Positions 1 to 5,239 of a stretch of DNA of 10,348 nucleotides are shown here, in pieces. Origin of the DNA: CANJQJ01 sp964383565 (GTDB lineage: Bacteria > Pseudomonadota > Alphaproteobacteria > Sphingomonadales > Sphingomonadaceae); contig CAYLIK010000114.1 of NCBI GenBank assembly GCA_964383565.1, positions 1 to 10,348 on the forward strand. The letters are read 5' to 3'. The notes under the pieces are model-generated. The model saw only the letters and a list, made by a program, of their open reading frames with translations. It ran no database searches and was not told where the DNA came from. Position 1 is the stretch's first letter. Each line of letters starts with the position of its first letter. The translations under genes and the position numbers were made by a program.

Positions 1-638
1 ACCTTTACACCGCCCGGAAATCCGCTGCTGAGGTGGCAAGCTGGTTCAACGCCAAGGCGACCGCTGCATTCAATTCACCTGATGAAACCGTTCCCGGCTA
101 CCCCGGCATGGTTGTTCGTGAACCGGATGGAGGGCGCATACTCCAATCCATGACATGGGGCTTTCCCCTTGCCCAAAAGAGCAAACGCACTGGGCTTCCT
201 ATCAAACCCAAGCCAGTCAACAACGTTGCCGATCTAACGAGGCCGATGTGGCGAGGAATAGCCACGAAGCCTCAATGGCGATGCCTCATCCCTGTTACTG
301 AGTTCGCAGAAGCCGAAGGCGTGCCGGGTTCGAAAACACGAACGTGGTTTAGGGTGAGAGGGCAGCCCATATTCGCATGGGCAGGATTCTGGCGTGAAAG
401 CGTTGAATGGGGCGCGGTTTATTCGGGTGTGATGACGGATTGCAATGAAGCAATCCGCCCCGTCCATAACAGGATGCCAGTTTTGCTAATGCCGGATGAA
501 TACGATCGATGGCTTCAAGGGTCGATAGACGAAGTTATCGCATTCCAGTTTAGATGCTTTCCAGATGAACTAATCGAGATGGAAAGAACGGATGATCCTT
601 GGGCTAAAAGGACGATACAAAGTCTAACGATGATCTAG
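1..638 (+). CDS. SRAP-domain protein (YedK/HMCES family), 5' end cut by window edge
   Basis: SRAP proteins bind abasic sites in single-stranded DNA and protect them by a covalent thiazolidine link through Cys2. The reading frame is open from the first base. Bases 1-2 (ac) fit the end of an Asn codon and are followed by Leu-Tyr, so the family start Met-Cys-Asn-Leu-Tyr probably begins 7 bases outside the window; catalytic Cys2 is therefore not visible. Counting from that inferred Met (about 214 residues, close to the usual 220), the other expected active-site residues are present: Asn in KPVNN (76/77), Glu106 in the CLIPVTEFAEAEG segment, and His158 in HNRMPVLL. The GTG at 33 is internal, because family-like sequence (LYTARKSAAE) precedes it. 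Glu sits in an AEAEG context rather than the YEW of E. coli YedK, a variant I associate with alphaproteobacteria. The family assignment is firm; a LexA link cannot be judged here. Confidence 0.93.
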   Translation, partial: LYTARKSAAEVASWFNAKATAAFNSPDETVPGYPGMVVREPDGGRILQSMTWGFPLAQKSKRTGLPIKPKPVNNVADLTRPMWRGIATKPQWRCLIPVTEFAEAEGVPGSKTRTWFRVRGQPIFAWAGFWRESVEWGAVYSGVMTDCNEAIRPVHNRMPVLLMPDEYDRWLQGSIDEVIAFQFRCFPDELIEMERTDDPWAKRTIQSLTMI

Positions 639-660
639 CAGCTAATAAACATAGTTCGAA

Positions 661-720
661 ATTGACCAGAAAGGCATCATACAGCGCCAAGGTCGCCCTC
701 TCAGCTACGCCGGTAACCAA
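661..720 (-). repeat. Dispersed element, copy A
   Basis: Read on the minus strand, positions 720-673 align without gaps over 48 bases to 1880-1833. The flanks TTGGTTA and GCTGTATGATGCC are identical and the centre has diverged; I count roughly two thirds identity. A second matching stretch (CTTTCT, GGTCAAT) follows at 672-661, directly adjacent here but about 20 bases further on in copy B. It lies just after the SRAP gene. There is no transposase and no long terminal repeat. It could be a small non-coding RNA, a regulatory region or a relic of a duplication. Confidence 0.5.
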
Positions 721-864
721 AAAAACATGTCCGCACTGTGGAGACCTTTAAAATCGATTTTATTACCTGTGGCATGTTCGCGGAGATTTTTATAACTACT
801 GTCTGGCTTTCTGCGAATAGCCGAAGATACTTAGCACAGATCGGAAAACGGTAGTTTGAGAGAT

Positions 865-905
865 GTCCCGGCCATAGAGCGGGGGGGGCAAGAAATAGCC
901 GGGAC
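865..905. repeat. 8-bp inverted repeat around a G8 tract
   Basis: GTCCCGGC (865-872) and GCCGGGAC (898-905) are perfect complements separated by 25 bases that include eight consecutive G (881-888). No T-tract follows on either strand, so it is not a typical intrinsic terminator. It lies in the 400-base gap between the SRAP and entericidin-like genes, where I see no convincing gene. Confidence 0.4.
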
Positions 906-919
906 GAGGTGCTAAACAA

Positions 920-940
920 GGGAACCTCATTTCTGTTCCC
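920..940. promoter_or_regulatory. GGGAAC-N9-GTTCCC inverted repeat, possible operator
   Basis: A perfect 6-bp inverted repeat (920-925 and 935-940) lies about 20 bases upstream of the proposed -35 element of the entericidin-like gene, a plausible place for a regulator to bind. It does not fit the alphaproteobacterial LexA box (direct GTTC repeats). A 6-bp repeat can arise by chance. Confidence 0.25.
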
Positions 941-959
941 ACCCGATAACTCACTTTGT

Positions 960-984
960 GGAACCCCCAGCCGCGATAGCTGTT
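960..984 (+). promoter_or_regulatory. Possible EcfG-type (general stress response) promoter
   Basis: GGAAC at 960-964 is followed after 16 bases by tGTT at 981-984. The alphaproteobacterial EcfG consensus is GGAAC-N16/17-cGTT, so the -35 is exact and the -10 misses one base. Transcription would begin about 45 bases before the entericidin-like ATG at 1039. Entericidin-type lipoproteins are often stress-induced (E. coli ecnB depends on RpoS), so the location makes sense. Confidence 0.45.
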
Positions 985-1038
985 CGTTGTTACGGCGATC
1001 TAGAGCCAGTGGTTTGAGACGCACAGAGGAGAGGCAAG

Positions 1039-1170
1039 ATGAAAAAGATGCTGATAGTGCTAGCGCTCTCAAGCGGGTTGATAGTTTCGGCCTGCAACAC
1101 GGTTGAAGGCGCAGGCAGAGACGTTCAATCCGTCGGCGAATGTGCCGATGGCAAAAAGGGGAACTGCTGA
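1039..1170 (+). CDS. Entericidin A/B-like small lipoprotein
   Basis: This 43-residue protein begins with a lipoprotein signal peptide: two Lys after Met, a hydrophobic run, and a lipobox V16-S17-A18-C19. After the lipidated Cys comes NTVEGAGRDVQSVGE, the hallmark of the entericidin EcnA/EcnB family (Cys-Asn-Thr-Val-x-Gly-x-Gly-x-Asp). The mature protein should be an acylated peptide of about 25 residues in the envelope. In enterobacteria EcnA/EcnB act as an antidote/toxin pair in stationary phase; the role in alphaproteobacteria is not settled. Start choice is supported by AGGAG at 1027-1031, seven bases before ATG. Two extra Cys (35 and 43, the last residue) are not part of the family pattern as I know it and could form a disulfide. 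A possible EcfG promoter precedes the gene and a strong hairpin follows, suggesting a monocistronic unit. Confidence 0.88.
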   Translation: MKKMLIVLALSSGLIVSACNTVEGAGRDVQSVGECADGKKGNC

Positions 1171-1183
1171 CTTCAGAAGCGGT

Positions 1184-1217
1184 CGAGGCGGGAGGCCGCG
1201 CTGGACCTCCCGGCTCG
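1184..1217 (+). terminator. Strong hairpin after the entericidin-like gene
   Basis: CGGGAGG (1189-1195) pairs with CCTCCCG (1206-1212). Beyond one G-G mismatch the stem continues with CGAG (1184-1187) and CTCG (1214-1217), giving 7+4 bp around a 10-base loop, 13 bases past the stop codon. No U-tract follows, so it is either a non-canonical terminator or an mRNA 3'-end stabiliser. The rest of the gap to 1318 holds only two copies of TGTTTCGGC (1268-1276 and 1306-1314). Confidence 0.5.
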
Positions 1218-1318
1218 TAGGCTGACGGTAAATCACTGACCAGCCCGTTGCCTTGTTAGCGGTAGAGTGTTTCGGCGCATTGAAACAAGTTAGTTAACAG
1301 CTGCCTGTTTCGGCAAAC

Positions 1319-1690
1319 TCAATGCAGCTTGCGACTTGGAGCTATCTCACGTTTGGAAATGATCCCTCTAACGTCAGAATCCGAATAGATGCCAACCTCG
1401 CAAACCCACTGGGCACGCTTCAGATGGCTTTCCCAGCATGCTTGAGCCGAGGCTTCATCGATCGCAGGATCACGGGCAAGGCGTAAGCGCACTCCATCCC
1501 GCCAGTGCACGCCCTCTGCGTCATCATCGATGATAGCAAGATAAGTCGGCAGCGTCATCCAATCGTACTTCGTCATCTCTTTGGGGAGATGATCGCAATC
1601 GTCATGAAACATTTTCGCCCAGCCTTCGAAGTCATTTGGCTCGGGCCATTGAATGAAGTCGGCTACCGGATCGTGCTTGCGTTTCGGCAT
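1319..1690 (-). CDS. Hypothetical acidic protein of unknown function
   Basis: I do not recognise this protein. From the ATG at 1690 it has 123 residues and starts MPKRKHDPVADF. It is rich in Asp, Glu and Trp (six Trp), with no signal peptide or membrane segment, so it is probably cytoplasmic. The frame extends upstream to another ATG at 1771 (150 residues), but the extra 27 residues look atypical and neither start has a clear ribosome binding site; I preferred the inner one because a polar, basic start is more usual. Copy B of the dispersed element lies 60-110 bases before the outer ATG on the same strand and might carry the promoter. The opposite-strand frame over 1505-1810 looks like a shadow. 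That this gene is real is likely but not certain. Confidence 0.5.
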   Translation of the reverse strand: MPKRKHDPVADFIQWPEPNDFEGWAKMFHDDCDHLPKEMTKYDWMTLPTYLAIIDDDAEGVHWRDGVRLRLARDPAIDEASAQACWESHLKRAQWVCEVGIYSDSDVRGIISKREIAPSRKLH

Positions 1691-1800
1691 CCGAACATCT
1701 TGCCAAATCCGTTGCCGAGAAGGCAAGAGGGTAAAGGAAAGAAAGGGATAATCCTCTTTCAAGCAGAGCATTTCTACATCGACTTTACTTTAGCTCAAAT

Positions 1801-1880
1801 ATTGACCTAGAAAGCCTCAAATCTCCGTATATGGCATCATACAGCAGCGGTATAAGATTTTTAGCCACTCGGATAACCAA
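1801..1880 (-). repeat. Dispersed element, copy B
   Basis: Positions 1880-1833 (minus strand) match 720-673 over the full 48 bases, including identical TTGGTTA and GCTGTATGATGCC ends. About 20 extra bases then separate this part from a second conserved segment (CTTTCT-A-GGTCAAT, about 1813-1801). The element sits between the stop of the first PEP-CTERM gene and the unknown gene at 1319-1690, in the position of the latter's 5' region. Confidence 0.5.
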
Positions 1881-1906
1881 GAACGAGTGACCAGCGGTAA
1901 ACGGGC

Positions 1907-1918
1907 ATTGCCGGCAAT
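1907..1918. repeat. 12-bp perfect palindrome next to a stop codon
   Basis: ATTGCCGGCAAT directly abuts the TAA of the minus-strand PEP-CTERM gene (1919-1921). It has no loop and no T-tract, so it is a weak terminator candidate and may be chance. Confidence 0.2.
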
Positions 1919-2602
1919 TTATGAGAGAACGGTTTTCATCGACGACTTTCGCTTACTCCGAAACATTGATCCCATTACCCCAAATCCAGCAAGCGCCATT
2001 GTCCATGTCGCCGGTTCTGGCACCCCAGGTGCAGAAGGGCCTCCGCTAATCGTTATTTTCGTCTTGCTAGGGTTGAACTCACCTTCATAGCTAGCTCCAA
2101 AGTACGGGAGGTAGCCGAACTCGCCGATGGAAAAGCTATTTCCTCCGCGCGACGTAAAGTCGATATCATACGGCGCATCGATGATATCCATAGTGGTGAA
2201 GAACCCTTGGAAGTGTGCGCCCTTCCAAACCGCAGCGGGTAATGCGATCCCATCGCAGTCCGTGGCACCGGCGGCGCAATCAAAGGCAGGAAGTCCGTCA
2301 AGGAAGTCAGCACCCCACTTATACGGCCCGGCTTCGACGCGAAGGTCCCCATACCGAAACATGTCGAAATAGGTCATATCGCCTTGTGTCGCGAACTTGG
2401 TGTCATCGAAAGAAAGGAAGGCCTTCACGGTATCGCCGGGGGATAACAGCGATGGTGTAGTGGCGCCGAAGAGACCCGGCCCTTCACTTGTTATCGAGCC
2501 TTCCATGGTAATTTGCACAAACGCGGCGTTTGCCTGAGTGCTTAATGCAAAAACACATACGGATATCAGCGTTCGCAAGATCTTACTTCCCCTGTTAACC
2601 AT
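1919..2602 (-). CDS. PEP-CTERM sorting-domain exported protein
   Basis: A 227-residue exported protein from the ATG at 2602. Residues 1-26 form a signal peptide (basic N-region, hydrophobic core, cleavage probably after ANA at 24-26). The middle (27-190) is a beta-rich, Gly/Asp/Phe-rich region with two Cys (109, 116) and no domain I can name. The C-terminus is a PEP-CTERM anchor: VPEP at 194-197, then TW, a hydrophobic helix with the GFG motif to about 214, and basic RSKRK at 215-219. Such proteins are processed by an exosortase (XrtA/EpsH) and are often linked to exopolysaccharide or biofilm matrix; no exosortase gene is in the window. The frame is open to 2692, but only the ATG at 2602 places the signal peptide at the N-terminus. 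It is divergent from the receiver gene at 2835. The ligand or role is unknown. Confidence 0.85.
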   Translation of the reverse strand: MVNRGSKILRTLISVCVFALSTQANAAFVQITMEGSITSEGPGLFGATTPSLLSPGDTVKAFLSFDDTKFATQGDMTYFDMFRYGDLRVEAGPYKWGADFLDGLPAFDCAAGATDCDGIALPAAVWKGAHFQGFFTTMDIIDAPYDIDFTSRGGNSFSIGEFGYLPYFGASYEGEFNPSKTKITISGGPSAPGVPEPATWTMALAGFGVMGSMFRSKRKSSMKTVLS

Positions 2603-2654
2603 TTCCGTTAAGTGCAGAAAAGGAATCGGTCCAGATACCGCGATTAGCTGAGAT

Positions 2655-2671
2655 TGTCTCATTTTGGGACA
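2655..2671 (-). promoter_or_regulatory. Operator-like 17-bp near-palindrome upstream of the PEP-CTERM gene
   Basis: The arms TGTCtCA and TGgGACA (one mismatched pair) surround three T, centred about 60 bases before the ATG at 2602. The symmetry and position suit a dimeric transcription factor, but no regulator is identified. The 232-base gap between this gene and the receiver gene also holds two TTGCAAC copies (2739-2745 and 2763-2769) and TTAACCAT (2787-2794). Confidence 0.3.
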
Positions 2672-2834
2672 GTTTCTGAGGGCGCGGACCAACGATCCTT
2701 TGGATTTAGCGCGGGAAGACGGGTCGCCGGGCTGATGTTTGCAACCCGTTTGTGGTTATACATTGCAACATATTGCTTGACACAGATTAACCATCTAAGC
2801 GGCTCCTAAAGATAATAGGGATAGTCGTTCAATA

Positions 2835-3245
2835 ATGGATGACAGGGAAGCGTCGCGCCAAACGGCAGAGCCGCAAGGAAACACAAAACCCGCCATCCTT
2901 TTGGTCGAGGATGAGCCGCTGGTTCGCCTTATCGTAAAGGAGTGTTTGGAAGAAAACGGTTGCTTCGTAGTAACCGCTGCTAATGGTTCGGAAGCCGTTC
3001 AGATCTTCGACTCTGGCACTGCCATAATGGGACTGATTACTGACATTAGGTTGGGTTCAGGCATGACGGGCTGGGATGTTGCCCGCTATGGTCGAGACCG
3101 TTTTCCAGAATTGCCCGTGATCTACATCACCGCTGATAGTGCTTATAGAGCTTCCGTTGAAGCGGTTGCCCAAGCAGCCCTTCTTATGAAGCCGTTTACC
3201 TCGGATCGACTGATGGCTGCGGTTGCCGAGTGGGGTAACGTATAA
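2835..3245 (+). CDS. Stand-alone response regulator receiver protein
   Basis: This 136-residue protein is a single CheY-like receiver domain (about 20-133) after a polar tail of about 18 residues, with no DNA-binding or enzymatic output domain. The phosphorylation-site residues are all there: acidic pair E25-D26, phospho-acceptor D70 in the LITDIRL strand, Thr99 in VIYITAD, and Lys119 before Pro120. A protein like this usually passes phosphate between a histidine kinase and a phosphotransfer partner, or acts by protein-protein contact. No kinase is encoded nearby, so the partner is unknown. The ATG at 2835 is the only sensible start; the best ribosome binding site (AGGGA, 2817-2821) is rather far. 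The gene is divergent from a PEP-CTERM gene, and TTGACA at 2777-2782 could be a -35 element, but I find no matching -10. Confidence 0.9.
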   Translation: MDDREASRQTAEPQGNTKPAILLVEDEPLVRLIVKECLEENGCFVVTAANGSEAVQIFDSGTAIMGLITDIRLGSGMTGWDVARYGRDRFPELPVIYITADSAYRASVEAVAQAALLMKPFTSDRLMAAVAEWGNV

Positions 3246-3280
3246 CGATTGTTATGGCGGTGCCCATTGTATGAGCACCT

Positions 3281-3297
3281 GTTAACGACTCGGTAAC
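3281..3297 (+). promoter_or_regulatory. 17-bp near-palindrome resembling a CtrA box, with a CcrM site
   Basis: GTTA-a-CGA-c-TCG-g-TAAC is symmetric except for one pair. It also reads TTAA-N7-GTAAC, one base off the CtrA consensus TTAA-N7-TTAA, and its centre GACTC is a GANTC site for the methyltransferase CcrM. It lies about 60 bases before the ATG of the 68-residue protein. The end GGTAACCAA is shared with copy A of the dispersed element, so it may be a third, degenerate relative. Confidence 0.35.
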
Positions 3298-3355
3298 CAA
3301 AGTCAGTTACAGTCTCTTCACAACCACAGCGGGGGCGGGTGGATGGAGAGTTTAG

Positions 3356-3562
3356 ATGGCGTATTCACAGTTCAACCCCTCTTGGAATCGCCTTTCCGAG
3401 AATAGGGTGCATCATCACTTCGAGCTCGACGCGATAACAGATAAGATATTGCTAGAAGCATTCGATGGCGATGAAAAGGCAGCAGGCCATTATCGCGCAG
3501 AAACGCTGGCTCATGAGGCTCTAGAGGGCCACCTGATACCGTCGCTTACTTTTGACATTTGA
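3356..3562 (+). CDS. Small hypothetical protein, 68 residues
   Basis: I do not recognise this protein. It has 68 residues, no signal peptide and no membrane segment. The first 20 residues are polar and aromatic with three His in a row (19-21); a probably helical acidic middle follows (ITDKILLEAFDGDEKAAGHYRAETLAHEALEG), so it may be a small cytoplasmic adaptor or regulator. The start is supported by GGAG at 3345-3348, seven bases before the ATG. It lies 110 bases after the receiver gene on the same strand, but the CtrA-like palindrome between them suggests its own promoter. The coding call rests on the ribosome binding site and protein-like composition only. Confidence 0.55.
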   Translation: MAYSQFNPSWNRLSENRVHHHFELDAITDKILLEAFDGDEKAAGHYRAETLAHEALEGHLIPSLTFDI

Positions 3563-3847
3563 AAGTTAGAATTGCTACGATGGCTTTGCCGAGCGATTAG
3601 AGCGGAAGGACGATCGCTGTTACGTCAACGATAGACCCGTATCAGTGCTTATTATGGGCGAGTTGACAATATTATGAGGGTAGCTGATTACATCGCACGA
3701 TATGTAGATGGTAATACGCTCGCCAGATGCCTCCATTTGCCCCACAGAGCACCTTTACAGCGCGAAAGCTAGATTTAGGCTACCCAAGTAGCCGAGCGGA
3801 TTTGACTATGCCTCATGGGGCTCAAAATAGCTTGCAGTGGAACGGTC
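3563..3847. other. Intergenic stretch, no gene seen
   Basis: I see no supportable gene between the 68-residue gene and the end of the second PEP-CTERM gene. It contains GGCTAC-CCAA-GTAGCC (3778-3793), a 6-bp stem with a 4-base loop about 55 bases past the minus-strand stop, followed on that strand by an A/T-rich but not T-only tail; this is at best a weak terminator. TTGACA at 3663-3668 on the plus strand has only a poor -10 (GATTAC, 3686-3691). Confidence 0.4.
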
Positions 3848-4555
3848 TTAGGCCACGCCAAGTTTGGTCTTGTAGTTTTTCCTGCGAAGCGTGGCACCAG
3901 CTAGTCCAAATCCGGCAATCATCATTGCCCATGAGGCCGGTTCAGGAACTGCTGATCGAATGGGATCGCCAAACGTCAGCGTATAGGAAACGGGCCTTTG
4001 TGCGGCAATTTTGAACTCATACTGTTCGTTCGCCACTGACCAAAAGTTGCTACACATGCCCACAAACTGGTGATCGCAGTTATTGAACTCTAAAGGCCGG
4101 TTGATCTCGTATGATAGGGTTCGCTGCCCTACGGTAAAGTCGGTTATCCGTTGAGAAGGTCCGTATTCACTGGATGGGGCGAAATCCTCCAAGAAGCATC
4201 CATCCGGCGAACTGCTGTTGAAATGACAGGCCTCCATCCAACTGAAGCTATTTCCAGTGTTGGCATCCGGATATTTGTCTCCCGGATATTCGGCCGTCCA
4301 ATCGTCATAGGCGAAGCCAACCCTGACCCAAGTGTTGGCTTCTGCGATAACGCCGGAAGCGATATCCAGCGTAACCTTCATGCTATAGCCGTCGGGCAGG
4401 AAATAGGTGGGGTTGGGTAGGGGGCCATCCGGACCCCACGGGCTGAGTATCCAACCAAAGCCATCAACGGGATCAACTGTCCCGGCGTAGATTGTGGCTT
4501 CTTGGGTTTGAACAGAGGGCAAGGCTGCGAGTGCAGCTACGATTGCTAATCTCAT
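3848..4555 (-). CDS. PEP-CTERM sorting-domain exported protein
   Basis: A 235-residue exported protein. The signal peptide is short (MRLAIVAALAALPSVQTQEA, cleavage near 20), so the N-terminus could be incomplete, but no upstream in-frame start is seen. The body has four Cys (110, 120, 160, 168), suggesting periplasmic disulfides, and no named domain. The tail is a textbook sphingomonad PEP-CTERM: VPEPASWAMM at 203-212, GFGLAG at 215-220, RRK at 224-226, with an unusually long end after the basic cluster. An exosortase elsewhere should cleave after PEP. It lies 35 bases behind the small exported protein on the same strand, so the two are probably co-transcribed. AGG within the palindrome 4561-4572 is the likely ribosome binding site. 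It shares only architecture and tail with the other PEP-CTERM protein, so it is not a recent duplicate. Confidence 0.86.
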   Translation of the reverse strand: MRLAIVAALAALPSVQTQEATIYAGTVDPVDGFGWILSPWGPDGPLPNPTYFLPDGYSMKVTLDIASGVIAEANTWVRVGFAYDDWTAEYPGDKYPDANTGNSFSWMEACHFNSSSPDGCFLEDFAPSSEYGPSQRITDFTVGQRTLSYEINRPLEFNNCDHQFVGMCSNFWSVANEQYEFKIAAQRPVSYTLTFGDPIRSAVPEPASWAMMIAGFGLAGATLRRKNYKTKLGVA

Positions 4556-4560
4556 AAGAT

Positions 4561-4572
4561 TACCTATAGGTA
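4561..4572 (-). promoter_or_regulatory. 12-bp palindrome covering the ribosome binding site
   Basis: TACCTATAGGTA is a perfect palindrome lying 5-16 bases before the ATG of the PEP-CTERM gene and containing its AGG. Pairing within the mRNA would hide the binding site only weakly, since there is no loop; two transcripts or a protein could contact it. It may be chance. Confidence 0.25.
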
Positions 4573-4590
4573 AAGAGAGGGGTATTTGAA

Positions 4591-4899
4591 TTATCTCTGT
4601 GCTTTATCGCAATTTGAACTCTCGGTCTTCTTCCAGTAATCATAATCTTCACGCGAATTTGCTGACAGATAAGCTGCAGCAACGATGCCCTCCTGCACGC
4701 ACAAATCCACAAAGGTGCTATTCTTCGACATTAATACGGTATCGTACCGTTTTTCCTGCTGCCAAGCTACGTCCTCGGCGGCTTCCTGCATCCTTGCACG
4801 GGTTTCCGAATTATACCCGAGTGCGGCCTCTGCACCCGTGATCATTGATATTGCGCTGAATACGACAACGAACGTACTGCCACGAACGATCCTATGCAT
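4591..4899 (-). CDS. Small exported protein of unknown function
   Basis: I do not recognise the family. The 102-residue precursor has a clear signal peptide (basic MHRIVR, hydrophobic core 9-20, cleavage probably after AEA at 23-25), leaving about 77 residues. The mature part is helical and charged, with two Cys (67, 97) that could form one disulfide, and no membrane segment. The start is supported by GGGGA about five bases before the ATG. It is the first gene of a probable two-gene unit with the PEP-CTERM protein 35 bases downstream, so it may assist or regulate that protein in the periplasm; this is inferred from position only. A long leader precedes it. Confidence 0.68.
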   Translation of the reverse strand: MHRIVRGSTFVVVFSAISMITGAEAALGYNSETRARMQEAAEDVAWQQEKRYDTVLMSKNSTFVDLCVQEGIVAAAYLSANSREDYDYWKKTESSNCDKAQR

Positions 4900-4952
4900 A
4901 GAGTCCCCATGTCCATCCGCTCCGTCTCGCCAGCCGGGACGGTTGATCGGGC

Positions 4953-5041
4953 GTGAACACAGGGAACCGCGCCCTGCGTATTCCCCGAAGGTTTTATATT
5001 CGGCAGGCCGCCCGACCCTAGGGCCGAGTGCCTGTGTTCAC
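4953..5041 (-). ncRNA. Potentially structured RNA or leader element
   Basis: GTGAACACAGG (4953-4963) and CCTGTGTTCAC (5031-5041) are a perfect 11-bp inverted repeat 67 bases apart. Inside, CCTG/CAGG (4973-4976, 5004-5007) encloses CCGAA/TTCGG (4985-4989, 4999-5003), and CCCTAGGG (5016-5023) is palindromic. The nesting points to a branched fold closed by a long stem. It ends about 54 bases before the start at 4899, so it may be a 5' leader or an independent small RNA. I could not match it to 6S, SRP or a known riboswitch. The strand is chosen from the downstream gene. Confidence 0.4.
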
Positions 5042-5155
5042 CGCACGATGCGGGTCACCCCTCACGATCAAGATCGGAGTGACGAAGAGACTCATAAGAG
5101 TGCAGATCAAAAATGTCATCAACGAAACGATCGCACGCATGTCGTGCACAGCAAC

Positions 5156-5171
5156 AGCATTAGCACTGCCA
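5156..5171 (-). promoter_or_regulatory. Possible sigma-54 promoter
   Basis: On the minus strand 5171-5156 reads TGGCAGTGCTAATGCT. Compared with the sigma-54 consensus TGGCAC-N5-TTGC, the GG and GC elements are present with the required 10-base spacing, TGGCA is intact and TGC is kept. Transcription would start near 5146, leaving a leader of about 245 bases before 4899. Some PEP-CTERM genes are known to be controlled by the PrsK/PrsR sigma-54 system, which makes the position suggestive. Confidence 0.35.
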
Positions 5172-5206
5172 CGTTTCCATGCCACGTCGGTTTCAATTCG
5201 AAATCT

Positions 5207-5233
5207 AAAAACTGGCTGATTTCTACCAGTTTT
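5207..5233 (-). terminator. Intrinsic terminator of tRNA-Pro
   Basis: On the minus strand, AAAACTGG (5233-5226) pairs with CCAGTTTT (5215-5208) around a 10-base loop and runs into five T. It begins six bases after the encoded CCA of the tRNA, so the tRNA is probably transcribed alone or last in its transcript. The plus strand of the same hairpin has four T after the stem and could work weakly in the other direction. Confidence 0.75.
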
Positions 5234-5239
5234 CACTCA

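Noticed and set aside
673..720. tRNA-like D-arm impression in copy A and copy B of the dispersed element
   Set aside because: No acceptor, anticodon or T-arm can be formed; only a short resemblance.
920..940. LexA (SOS) box near the entericidin-like gene
   Set aside because: The alphaproteobacterial box is a direct GTTC repeat with 7-base spacing; here the halves are inverted with different spacing.
701..1072. 123-codon minus-strand frame in the SRAP-entericidin gap
   Set aside because: It overlaps the proposed promoter and start of the entericidin-like gene and has no protein-like features.
1505..1810. 101-codon plus-strand frame opposite the unknown gene
   Set aside because: It has no ribosome binding site and lies almost wholly antisense to the better minus-strand candidate.
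2595..2611. TTAACC...TTAA at the start of the first PEP-CTERM gene as a CtrA box
   Set aside because: The spacing is 9 rather than 7 bases, and it overlaps the start codon.
5018..5140. Possible 40-residue membrane peptide (minus, ATG 5140) with one hydrophobic segment
   Set aside because: No ribosome binding site, a very short frame, and its 3' end runs into the structured element at 4953-5041. A leader peptide is conceivable but not supportable.
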